Positions 12,801 through 22,723 of a DNA stretch of 64,000 nt are shown one piece after another. Positions within the stretch are counted from its first letter, which is position 1, and each line of letters begins with the position of its first letter. The position numbers and the translations under genes are program-made. The notes beneath the pieces were generated by a model. It saw only the letters and a list, made by a program, of their open reading frames with translations. It was not told the origin of the DNA and did no database searches. The stretch lies in contig CM018043.1 in assembly GCA_008638375.1 (NCBI GenBank), forward strand, positions 38,887,396 through 38,951,395, in the 5' to 3' direction. Origin of the DNA: Nyssa sinensis. Its lineage: Eukaryota > Streptophyta > Magnoliopsida > Cornales > Nyssaceae.

Positions 12801-13192
12801 GTAGCTCATTCCACCCCATTTACCCCCATTTCAGGTGATGACGCTGCGAGACCCCAGTAGGAGTCTGAGAGCGTAGGGGGACATTTTGAAGTATTGTATC
12901 AGTCTATGTTAGTTCTCCCATGTATTCACCACCCCCGGGTGCTGGTTACGTTTAGTTCTCATTTTGTCTTATGTAGAACTATGTCATGTATTTAATAGAC
13001 TTCCGCTGTTAAATTTATTTTAAAGACTTCCGCTGGATTACTGTAATTGATAAAGAGTTCCGCTGTTTATTGTTTTAAATTTTTAGTACATTGCATATTA
13101 GTACTATGATACAGGAATGGAAAAAGTAGGGACGGCCTTTGGGTCGGCCCCGCGACACGAGATCTGCATAGGGTGGGTTTCGGGTCGTGACA
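9818..13192 (+). repeat. Gypsy A 5' LTR (3375 bp)
   Basis: It runs from TGTAATATCCCGAC to GGGTCGTGACA. Differences from the 3' LTR include two rather than three copies of a 24-bp unit (about 12645-12680, TTGGCCCTCGTGG) and about 30 extra bp near 13030-13065. Open frames in it have no recognisable domain. A TATA-like tract and dyad lie at 10322-10398. A CCCGAC/GGGTCGG-rich patch lies at about 11155-11215. Confidence 0.95.
10322..10398 (+). promoter_or_regulatory. Putative LTR core promoter: TATA-like tract plus ATGCAA dyad
   Basis: An AT-alternating tract (about 10325-10354) is followed about 30 bp later by the inverted repeat ATGCAA-AG-TTGCAT (10385-10398) and then a purine-rich leader. The same arrangement is in the 3' LTR (dyad 18533-18546). 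Start-site function is inferred from the spacing and from recurrence in other LTRs here. Confidence 0.45.
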
Positions 13193-13195
13193 GCT

Positions 13196-13207
13196 TGGTA
13201 TCAGAGC
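13196..13207 (+). other. Gypsy A primer-binding site, initiator-Met tRNA
   Basis: TGGTATCAGAGC lies 3 bases after the 5' LTR end at 13192. Confidence 0.93.
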
Positions 13208-13289
13208 TAGGTTCGATTGTGAGTCATGGGAGATAGGACTAGAGTTAAGACTGTTAGATATGACTGACATTTATTATTGTCTTACACAT

Positions 13290-13379
13290 TGACTGGTCAT
13301 CTCATTGGTTACTTCATTGGTTCTTTCACTGGTTATTTCATTGGTTATCTCACTGGTTATCTCATTGGTTAGCTTCATT
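13290..13379 (+). repeat. 12-bp tandem repeat in the Gypsy A leader, about seven copies
   Basis: Units such as TCATTGGTTACT, TCATTGGTTCTT, TCACTGGTTATT and TCATTGGTTATC follow one another with a 12-bp period between the primer-binding site and the gag ATG at 13396. They are in the RNA leader and are not translated from the chosen start. Confidence 0.85.
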
Positions 13380-13395
13380 GATTCTATTCACAGTC

Positions 13396-16300
13396 ATGGT
13401 AAACACGAGGCAAGGTCCGTTGCCCATGGATCGTTTAGATCAACTGGAAAGAATGATGCGGACTATCATTGAAAGTCTACCACAGATTCAGGCTAGTGCT
13501 AGCCAACCAGCACAGCCAGTACAACAGGAGCAGCCTGTCAATGCAAGCGACAATGCGGGAAATCGTCAAGGAAACGAGCGAGACGCTGCATACTTATATG
13601 AGCGGTTTCAGAAAATGAAACCCCCGACTTTCGATGGTACAGGAGGAGCCACTATAGCTGATGAGTGGTTATTAGAGATGAACAGGATCTTCAAAATCCT
13701 GATATGCACTGAAGTCCAAAAAGTGGCATATGCCACTTATATGCTCAAAGGAATGGCACATAAATGGTGGATGATAGAGGAAGATAAAGAGCCAGGCATG
13801 AACTGGCAACGATTCACTGACATCTTCAACAAGAAGTACTTCTCCCAAGAAGTACAAAACTGAAGAGTTGCAGAGTTTATGGTACTGCAACAGGGGGGAA
13901 TGACGGTAGAGCAATACGAGGCCAAATTTACTGAATTGGCTAGGTTTGCTCCAAGTGCTGTCAATACTGAGGATCTCAAAGCTCGCAAGTTCGAGGAAGG
14001 ATTGAGGTGGGCTATCAAGGATAGACTGGTACCTCATCGACTGGCTACCTATGATGATGTTGTGGAGATAGCTCGAGTCATAGAAAGGAGTGGCGAGGAA
14101 TTCGCCAAGAGGAAAGGGAACCTGAAGCATGGAGGCAATCAGAAAAAGAGGCAAGGGCCTTCTACTTCAGAACATGGATCTACATTTACCAGACCTGGAG
14201 CCACATCACAGGCGACAGGATCGGGTCAGAAGAAACAAGGCAACACAAAAAAGGGGGCAGCCAAGTGCTCTCGTTGCAATAAGATCCATAAGGGCCAATG
14301 TCTCAAGGACAGCAACGCTTGCTACTATTGTGGCCAGGAGGGACATTTTGCAAGAGAATGCCCTCAGAAGGATCAGGCCATGCCCAGTACTGCTTCGGTT
14401 AAAGCACCAACCACTAGAGTAGCACCACCTAGACCTCCAGCCCAAAGGAGTGGACAAGGGAACGTCCAGCAGCAGGCAAGACGGGTTTTCTCCCTTTTAC
14501 CAGGAGACGTGCAGGCTACAACCTCTGTAGTCGCAGGTACTCTTTTAGTATGCTCACAGCCTGCTCATGTTTTATTTGACACTGGATCTACACATTCATT
14601 TATACCCCCTACATATGCTGCTAGATTGAACCTAGTGACGGAACCCTTAGGGTATTTACTGAATGTTTCTATACCATCGGGGAAATCATTGTTGGGGGAT
14701 ACCATGTATAAGAATTGTGGGATACAGATGGGGGATACACACTTATTGGCTGACCTTATACCTTTGGAAATTTGTGGATTCGATGTTATCCTTGGAATGG
14801 ATTGGCTGGCCGCCAATTATGCTACGATAGACTGTATGGCCAAACGAGTTCTCATACAGAATCCACAGTTTCCGACAGTTGAATTTGAGGGGACAGGAGT
14901 GGCTTCCCCACCCTACTTCGTTTCCTCTATCCAGGCAAGGCGTCTACTTCGCAAGGGATGCCACGGATTCTTATGTAGTGTTCAAGACACTGATTCTCAG
15001 CAGCCTGAGTTAGAAAAGATTCCCATTGCTAGGGAATTTCCTGGAGTATTCTTGGATGATCTTCCAGGAATGCCCATAGACAGAGAGATCGAGTTTTGCA
15101 TCGACGTATTGCCAGGCACTACACCGATATCCAAGACTCCATATAGGATGGCACCGGCAGAGCTGAAGGAGCTGAAGCTCCAGTTGCAGGAATTATTGGA
15201 CAAAGGTTTTATACGACCCAACTCGTCGCCATGGGGTGCACCTGTATTGTTTGTAAAGAAAAAGGATGGAACTATGAGACTGTGTATCGACTATCGTGAG
15301 TTGAACAAAGTTACCATCCGGAACAGATATCCACTGCCCAGAGTGGATGATTTGTTCGACCAGTTGAAAGGGGCCCAGGTATTCTCGAAGATCGATCTGA
15401 GGTCCGGTTATCACCAATTGAAGGTCAGGCCCACTGACATTCAGAAGACAACATTTAGGACACGGTATGGACACTACGAGTTCCTTGTTATGCCATTTGG
15501 GGTGACCAATGCCCCAGCTGCATTCATGGATATGATGAACCATGTGTTCAAGCCGTACTTGGATGACTTCGTGATTGTGTTTATAGACGACATCTTGGTT
15601 TACTCTAAGAACCAGGAAGAACACGAGGTTCATCTGAGGAGAGTGCTACAAAAGTTAGGGGAGTAGAAGTTGTATGCTAAGCTGAAGAAATGCGAATTCT
15701 GGCTTCCCAGTATAGCATTTCTGGGACACGTGATCAGTAAAGAGGGAATCTCTGTTGATTCCCAGAAGATCGAGGCAATCATGAATTGGCCTCAACCTAC
15801 GAGTGTCACGGAGGTGCGAAGTTTCATGGGGTTAGCAGGCTATTATAGGAGATTTGTCCAGGACTTCTCCAAAATAGCTACGCCTATTACCAAACTGACC
15901 CGGAAAGGTGTTCCTTTTGTTTGGACAGGGGAACAAGAAAAGAGTTTCCAAGAGTTGAAGGAGCGTCTGGTTACAGCTCCTATATTGACAGTGCCAGAAG
16001 GAACTGATGGTTTTGTAATTTACAGTGATGCTTCATACAAGGGCTTAGGGTGTGTGTTAATGCAGAACGGAAAAGTGGTAGCTTATGCTTCCCGACAGTT
16101 GAGACCCCACGAGGGGAACTATCCGACACACGACCTTGAGCTAGCAGCCATTGTCTTCGCTTTGAAAATATGGAGGCACTATTTATACGGAACCACGTGC
16201 GAAATCTTCACCGATCATAAGAGCCTCAAATATCTGTTTACACAGAAGAAGCTCAATATGAGACAACGCCGTTGGTTGGAGTTATTGAAAGACTACGAGG

Positions 16301-17913
16301 TCAACATGTAGTACCACCCAGGAAAGGCAAATGTGGTAGCTGACGCTCTTAGTCGAAAGTCATCAGGAAGTTTAGCTTGCCTGTTGACAACACAGACGGA
16401 AATACTGAGAGATTTAGAAGACATGGAAATAGAGGTAGTTCTGCCCAGTTCCAAGGCACTATGTGCCAACGTCACAGTCGATTTTTCGATTGTGGACAAG
16501 ATCAGGGGACAGCAGACTCAGGATGAGAAGTTGGCTAAGCTTCTTCAAGGAATCGAGACAGGCATCGATTCCGAGTACACAGTGAGAGATGGAATATTAT
16601 ATTATCAAGGTAGGATCTGTGTACCCGACGTGCCTGAGATCAAGAAAGAGATTCTTGATGAGGCACATAGTTCGAAGTTCACCTTACATCCAGGAGGCAC
16701 CAAAATGTATCACAATGTTAAGGATACTTATTGGTGGTCTGGAATGAAACGTCACATAGTTGAGTATATAGCACGATGTGCCAAGTGCCAGCAAATTAAG
16801 GTGGAACATCAGAAGCCTGGAGGACTTCTGCAGTCACTGCCCATTCCTGAGTGGAAGTGGGAACACATCACGATGGACTTTGTGTCGGGATTGCCAAAGA
16901 CAGTCAGGGGGAGTGACTCTATCTGGGTTATCGTAGACAGATTAACTAAGACAGCTCACTTCCTGGCAACCAAGACGACACAATCTCTTCAGCGACTAGC
17001 CGAGTTATACATCAGAGAGATTGTTAGACTTCACGGAGTTCCAGTATCGATTGTTTCTGATAGGGACCCCCGGTTCGTATCACGATTCTGGAAAGGATTA
17101 CAACAAGCTATGGGCACGGAACTGAGTCTTAGCACTGCGTATCATCCCGAGACCGACGGCCAGTCGGAAAGGACGATACAGACTTTAGAAGACTTACTGC
17201 GTTTCTGTGTCATAGACTTTGAAGGGAGTTGGGAGGATTAGTTGCCATTGGTCGAGTTCACGTACAATAATAGCTATCAAGCTAGTATTGGTATGGCGCC
17301 ATATGAGGCATTATACGGCAGGAAGTTCCGGTCACCACTGTGTTGGACAGAGGTGGGAGAAAGAAAACTCTATGGGCCAGAGATAGTGGAACAGACCGCA
17401 CAAAAGATACAACTGATCCGACAGCGTTTATTAGCAACTCAAAGTCGACAGAAAAGCTATGCGAATGTTCACCGACGAGACTTAGAGTTTGCGAAAGACG
17501 ATTTTGTATACTTGAAAGTATCACCCATGAAAGGGGTAGTTAGGTTTGGCCAGAGGGGAAAGCTTGGCCCCAGATACATTGGGCCATTCAGGATCACGAA
17601 GAGGGTTGGACCCGTAGCTTACGAGCTTGCTTCACCTTCAGAGTTAGCACATGTTCACAATGTGTTTCATGTCTCGATGCTAAGGAAGTGTATACAGAGT
17701 GCAGATCAAGTGATCGAGCACGAACCGCTAGACGACCAAGAAAATCTGAGTTACATAGAGCATCCAGTTCAGATTTTGGATCGTCGAGATCAGGTTCTAC
17801 GGAACAAGACTATTCCATTAGTCAAAGTTCTGTGGAGAAATCACTGGATGGAAGAGGCTACTTGGGAGCGAGAAAATGATATGCGCGCCAAGTACCCACA
17901 CTTATTTTCATAG
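13396..17913 (+). pseudogene. Gypsy A gag-pol polyprotein, one frame with four premature stops
   Basis: A single frame of 1506 codons runs from ATG 13396 to TAG 17911 with no frameshift. It is interrupted at 13861 (TGA), 15664, 16309 and 17239 (all TAG). Domains in order: gag (about 13620-13960, DEWLLEMNRIF); CCHC zinc knuckle [14 protein letters not shown] (14320-14361); aspartic protease [11 protein letters not shown] (Asp at 14578); reverse transcriptase with FIDD at 15580-15591; RNase H ([13 protein letters not shown], near 16020); integrase with an HHCC zinc finger (16690-16800) and catalytic core ([28 protein letters not shown]); and a C-terminal chromodomain-like segment (VKVLWRNH..EEATWE, 17820-17905). 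Catalytic residues look preserved; only the stops disable it. The first two TAG stops in pol separate reverse transcriptase, RNase H and integrase into pieces. Confidence 0.95.
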
Positions 17914-17948
17914 TAGTATATGCTAAGTTTGAGGACAAACTTATTTTT

Positions 17949-17961
17949 AAGGAGGTAAGAA
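17949..17961 (+). other. Gypsy A polypurine tract
   Basis: AAGGAGGTAAGAA directly precedes the 3' LTR start TGTAATATCC. It primes plus-strand DNA synthesis. Confidence 0.85.
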
Positions 17962-20900
17962 TGTAATATCCCGACCCGGGATACGTCACGTATACCGAGG
18001 TAGGTCGGTTAACACGTGTAACTTGAACGGTAAGATATGTATATCATAGTATTTTCATAGAAATGAATGACTGGAACTATGAATGATGGAAATGAATGAT
18101 CAAGGCTGGGTAACACCCAAGCCCCACAGGGCATTGCATAGTAATGCGTGCATGCACGTATTTCCATGCATGCATACGTGAACATAGATTCATAGCTCGA
18201 TTAAAATGAGTGTTTGTGTATACGATTAAAAATGGAATTGTACCCCTACATATGCACATATATACATGTATAAAAACATGTCTTTGGTGTGTATGTATAT
18301 ATTTATATATATATATATAATATGATGTATTATACATATAATTGTGTATATATGTATAAGCATAAGAAATAAAAGGAAAAGAAAAGGAAAAGGGAAAATT
18401 GCCTTGGGCAGTATGCAGGTACACTAAATGAGAGTGTGTGTGTGTGTCGGTTAGGTGAGATGTATGTGTGTTGTATATATATAATATGATATATGTATAT
18501 ATGAGTGTGACAAAAGTCTCCCAAGCCAATTAATGCAAAGTTGCATTTGGTAGAGAGAACACAGACCCTAGGTCAAGGAAAGAGGCCATAGGAGGGGGAG
18601 AAACCGAGAGAGAGAAAGAGAAAAAGGGAGAGAGGCGGTGGAAATCTTCTCTCTATATATGTACATACGGGTATGGGTTTAAAGGCAAAAAGAAAACTGA
18701 GATTTAGAGAAGCATTGGCAAAGAACTCAGGAGCAGAAATAGGAAAGTTTGGAGGGTCACAGTGGGCTAAATTCGAACACCCAGGTAAGCAAATTTAATT
18801 CTGTTTTTGAGATTTTAAGCATGAATGTTTGAACTAAAGCTAGGGTCTAAACAAGCATGAAATATAGAATTTATTGCAAAAAGAATGAGGTTAAATGGCT
18901 AAGAAACCATAGAGATATTCTAAGTTGCAGGTTGTAGAGAATAATCGGCCATGTGTTATTTCATGCATTAAACCTTGTTTAATCGACCCAAGCATGACCC
19001 TATGATGTGCAGAAAACTGTTAGAAACAATTAGGGGCCAAAACCGTGAACAAAACGCCATGAAATAGAAGATATCACTTGGCCGGAGAATCGGCCGGAAA
19101 TGTTTCAACCCCTATTTCGTGAAGAACTAGTGGGTTACATTGAAATCTAAGGGTAGAAATATAATCTACATGAAAAATGGAAAAGAATGGCATTCAAAAT
19201 GGGGGGAAAAACCATCAAAAAATAAGTGACAGTCGCCGGAGAAGACGACTGTTCACGCCGTAACCCTACCGGAGACGTGGGGAAGATGACCGGAAAGTCG
19301 TGGGTCTATTCGGGTTAAGTCTAGACCGGATCCGGGTTCGGATCGGGTCGGTACCCGACCGGTTATGAATGGGTAAGTTAAGCTGTGTCGTTTTGGGTTT
19401 TTGAATTAAATGGATTTGGGCTTGTTTGGTTACACGGATAGTAAATTGGAATTGGGTTTGGGGTTATCCAAACCAAGGATGGGAAAGGAAATCAGAGTTA
19501 TTGAAATCCGGTTCTCTGAATGGACTGAACCGTTTGGTTCAGTGAAGGGGCAGACCGGTTTAGGGTTTTTAGGTCTGAACCAACTGGTTCAGACCGCAAC
19601 TTTTGGAATTATGAACCGGCCCCAAATATTTTAAGAAATTTCACTGTTGCCCAAACATAAAAAAATTAATTTAATATTAATTTTTACAATAATGCCCCTA
19701 TTTCAAATATGGGTCAAACGAAGTCCAAACGATACAAATGAATAGTCAAAACCTATTATCTCGGACGTTCTGAGTCCAATGGTGGGGTCCGTTTTACGAG
19801 ATGAGACCCCAAAAGATAAAATACCATAAAAGTGCAAAATGACTATTTTGCCCTTTTTAGTGCAAAAGTCCAAATGGAATTCCGCGAAGGCCTAAACCGA
19901 CTTTCTTCGGCATTCCGGACTCAATGGTAAAGTCTAAAATAGTATTTGAAATAATTATGATAGAAAGGCATAAAACTTGATGAATAGCATTTATTCTGAA
20001 ACGTATTCACTGATATATAGGAAACTCGAAAGGCAAGGGTACACTCAGGGATTTCTGAGATAGAAGCACGATAGAGGTAAGTGGATCACTTTCTCTTACA
20101 TGTGGTGTTTCCACAAGCCAAGTTTATTCTTTTACTGTCAAACTCGTACTCTTGAATGTATTGATATCCTTGTGTTCCACATTTCGATATTTTCTATCTT
20201 GTGGACATATCATTGACTGATGTATCATTGTTATCATGTTTCACTATGCTTTGAAAGCACACATGTTATTGCTATCCACAATATGATATTGTTCTATCTT
20301 GTGGACATTGCTTGACTGCTATATTCATTGTTATCATGTTGAACTATGCCTTGAAAGGCCTACTATTGTATCCTCATTGAATGAATGATATTCCATTTTT
20401 ATACTCTATGGAATTACTATGATCATGACATGTTTATGGACACGGGGGTTGTGCTCAGTCACAACACCCATCTGATGCTATCTGGTTGAATGGGACCTAC
20501 GGGTCAAGTCCGTGAACGGACAAATGGCAATTTACTGGAATTGACTGGGGGGTATGCCGGGCCCCAAATGATCGAGGGTCTGCCGAGCCCTGAAACAGAA
20601 TAACAGCATCTCTTATGATTGACAGAACTTGATTGTTGAATGGCACTATTCCTTATAATTCTTCAAGTCTTGAAAAACTTGCATTGATTGATTTGATTGT
20701 GATCGGTTCATTGTGGCAGTACTTCATTGTTGTTATATTTTCATTTTACACTATTACTCCTGATTGTGTATTGTGATGACTTTTCATTGGCCCTCGTGGC
20801 AATTGTTTTCATTGGCCCTCGTGGCAATTGTTTCCATTGGCCCTCGTGGCGATTATGTTCATTGGCTATCACAGCATCTCCTTCCTTATGATTGGCTATC

Positions 20901-21333
20901 ATTTTCTTATTCATGGATTCACATTGATCATCGATACCAGTGTTGGAGATCTGTTTTACTTACTGAGCTTTGTAGCTCATTCCACCCCATTTACCCCCAT
21001 TTCAGGTGATGACGCTACAAGACCCCAGTAGGAGTCTAAGAGCGTAGGGGGACATTTTGAAGTATTGTATCAGTCTATGTTAGTTCTCCCATGTATTCAC
21101 CACCCCCGGGTGCTGGTTACTTTTAGTTCTCATTGTGTCTTATATAGAACTATGTCATGTATTTAATAGACTTCCGCTGTTAAATTTATTTTAAAGACTT
21201 CCGTTGTTTATTGTTTTAAATTTTTAGTTCATTGCATATTAGTGCTATGATACAGGAATGGAAAAAGTAGGGACGGCCTTCGGGTCGGCCCCGCGACACG
21301 AGATCTGCATAGGGTGGGTTTCGGGTCGTGACA
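17962..21333 (+). repeat. Gypsy A 3' LTR (3372 bp)
   Basis: It is colinear with 9818-13192 over its full length and ends GTCGTGACA before the AAAGG duplication. It carries three copies of the 24-bp TTGGCCCTCGTGGC unit (about 20785-20850), one more than the 5' LTR. The TATA-like tract and dyad recur near 18475-18546. Confidence 0.95.
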
Positions 21334-21338
21334 AAAGG

Positions 21339-22459
21339 TGTGTAAACTGAAGAAGTCCTTATATGGGTTAAAACAGTCACCAAGAGCCTGGTTTGAGAAA
21401 TTCAGTCAGTTTGTTAAAAGTCAAGGGTACACTCAAGGGCAAGGTGATCATATGATGTTTATAAGACATTCACATGATGGAAAGATAGTGATACTGATTG
21501 TGTATGTAGACGGTATAATTCTCACTGGAAATGACGTACTTGAGATGAACCGATTGAAGACTTCCCTCTCATCAACATTTGATATCAAGGACTTAGGATC
21601 TCTGAGGTATTTCCTTGGAATGGAGGTTGCTCGGTCGAAGAAAGGGATTGTTGTCTCCCAATGAAAGTATGTTCTTAACCTCCTTAAGGAGACTGGGATA
21701 AGCAGTTGTAGGCCAGCAAACACTCCAATAGATCCCAATCAGAAACTTAGAGATGACAAGGAAGATGATCCAGTGAATACAACTCGGTATCAAAAATTGG
21801 TGGGAAAGTTAATTTACTTATCACATGCACGACCTGATATTACTTTTGCTGTGAGTTTGGTAAGCCAGTTTATGCACTCACCCTACGAGAAACATCTTGA
21901 AGCAGTTTACTGGATTCTCATATACTTGAAAAGTACACCAGGCAAGGGTTTACTCTTCTAGAAGACCACACAGTAGAGCATAAAGGCATACACTGATGCA
22001 GATTGGGCAAGCTCAGGTATTGACAGGAGATCCACGTCAGGATACTGTACTTATGTCTGGGGAAATATGGTCACATGGTAAAGCAAAAAATAGAATGTGG
22101 TTGCAAAGAGCAGTGCCGAGGTAGAATATAGGGCTATGATTAACGGAGTTTGTGAGATACTATGGCTGAAGAGAATTCTTGAAGAGCTACGGATGCCGGT
22201 GAACATGCCAATGAAGTTGTATTGTGACAACAAAGCTGCCATAAGTATTGCTCAAAATCCAGTACAACATGATCGCACGAAGCATGTAGAGATTGACAAA
22301 CACTTCATAAAAGAGAAGATTGATAGTGGAGATGTTTGCATGCCTTTTGTTCCTACTACTCAACAAATAACCTATATTTTCACCAAATGACTTTTCAGAC
22401 CTAGTTTTGAGCTCCTTGTAAGCAAGTTGGGTATGATAGATATCTACGCTCCAACTTGA
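21339..22459 (+). pseudogene. Copia pol, 3' part: rest of reverse transcriptase and RNase H
   Basis: This continues the frame broken at 9817: after the duplicated AAAGG the coding sequence resumes with VCKLKKSLYGLKQSPRAWFE. The catalytic motif reads YVDG (near 21505) where the family has two Asp residues, so the second active-site Asp is lost. RNase H follows with AYTDADWA (near 21990), AKSSAEVEYRAM and CDNKAAISIA, then HVEIDKHFIKEKI. In-frame stops lie at 21662, 21959, 21974, 22079, 22091 and 22388. The natural end is the TGA at 22457-22459, just before the polypurine tract. Confidence 0.93.
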
Positions 22460-22466
22460 AGGGGGG
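22456..22466 (+). other. Copia polypurine tract
   Basis: TTGAAGGGGGG abuts the 3' LTR start TGTCAAATTTC at 22467. Confidence 0.85.
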
Positions 22467-22718
22467 TGTCAAATTTCTAGGGAATAAATTAGGAAATTCT
22501 ATTTTTTGCAAATAAAATCTGAAATTACTATTTCAGATTTTAGTAGTTTCTATTTTCTAGCCTAGAGAAATACTAATCTGATTTGATTTGATTTGATTTG
22601 ATATGATTTGATCTGATTTGATTTGTTGGTTTAGTAGTCTTCCTCTCCTATTTAACTTGTAATTGTTTCTCTAGAAATTTAATAAGAATGATTATTCTTC
22701 TTCTCTAAAAAACCTTCA
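22467..22718 (+). repeat. Copia 3' LTR (252 bp)
   Basis: It runs from TGTCAAATTTCTAGGG to AACCTTCA. It is longer than the 5' LTR mainly because of an expanded TTGAT-type pentamer run (about 22573-22623). Confidence 0.93.
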
Positions 22719-22723
22719 GAAAT

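Larger units (their letters stand above)
9818..21333 (+). mobile_element. Ty3/Gypsy retrotransposon A (chromodomain type), complete, nested in Copia
   Basis: Two nearly identical 3.37-kb LTRs bracket a 4.77-kb internal region with an initiator-Met primer-binding site, one long gag-pol frame and a polypurine tract. The target-site duplication AAAGG (9813-9817 and 21334-21338) is perfect. Removing the element restores the Copia reverse transcriptase frame across the join. The chromodomain-like C-terminus, large LTRs and single gag-pol frame fit the Tekay/Del group of chromoviruses. By eye the LTRs differ at only about 1-2% of sites plus two indels, so insertion looks recent compared with the Copia host. 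Confidence 0.96.
6127..22718 (+). mobile_element. Ty1/Copia retrotransposon, split by Gypsy element A
   Basis: The element has LTRs at both ends, an initiator-Met primer-binding site, a gag-pol frame in Copia order (gag, protease, integrase, reverse transcriptase, RNase H) and a polypurine tract. It is flanked by the 5-bp target-site duplication GAAAT (6122-6126 and 22719-22723). Without the nested Gypsy insertion it is about 5.07 kb, normal for plant Copia. The LTRs are short (217 and 252 bp) and visibly diverged. Most of their length difference is expansion of a GATTT-type pentamer in the 3' LTR. The reading frame is ruined by about 19 premature stops and at least one frameshift. Confidence 0.95.

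Noticed and set aside
12581..12860. Small ORFs conserved in both Gypsy A LTRs
   Set aside because: They are present in both LTRs simply because the LTRs are recent duplicates, and the frame crosses the 24-bp repeat. There is no evidence of selection.
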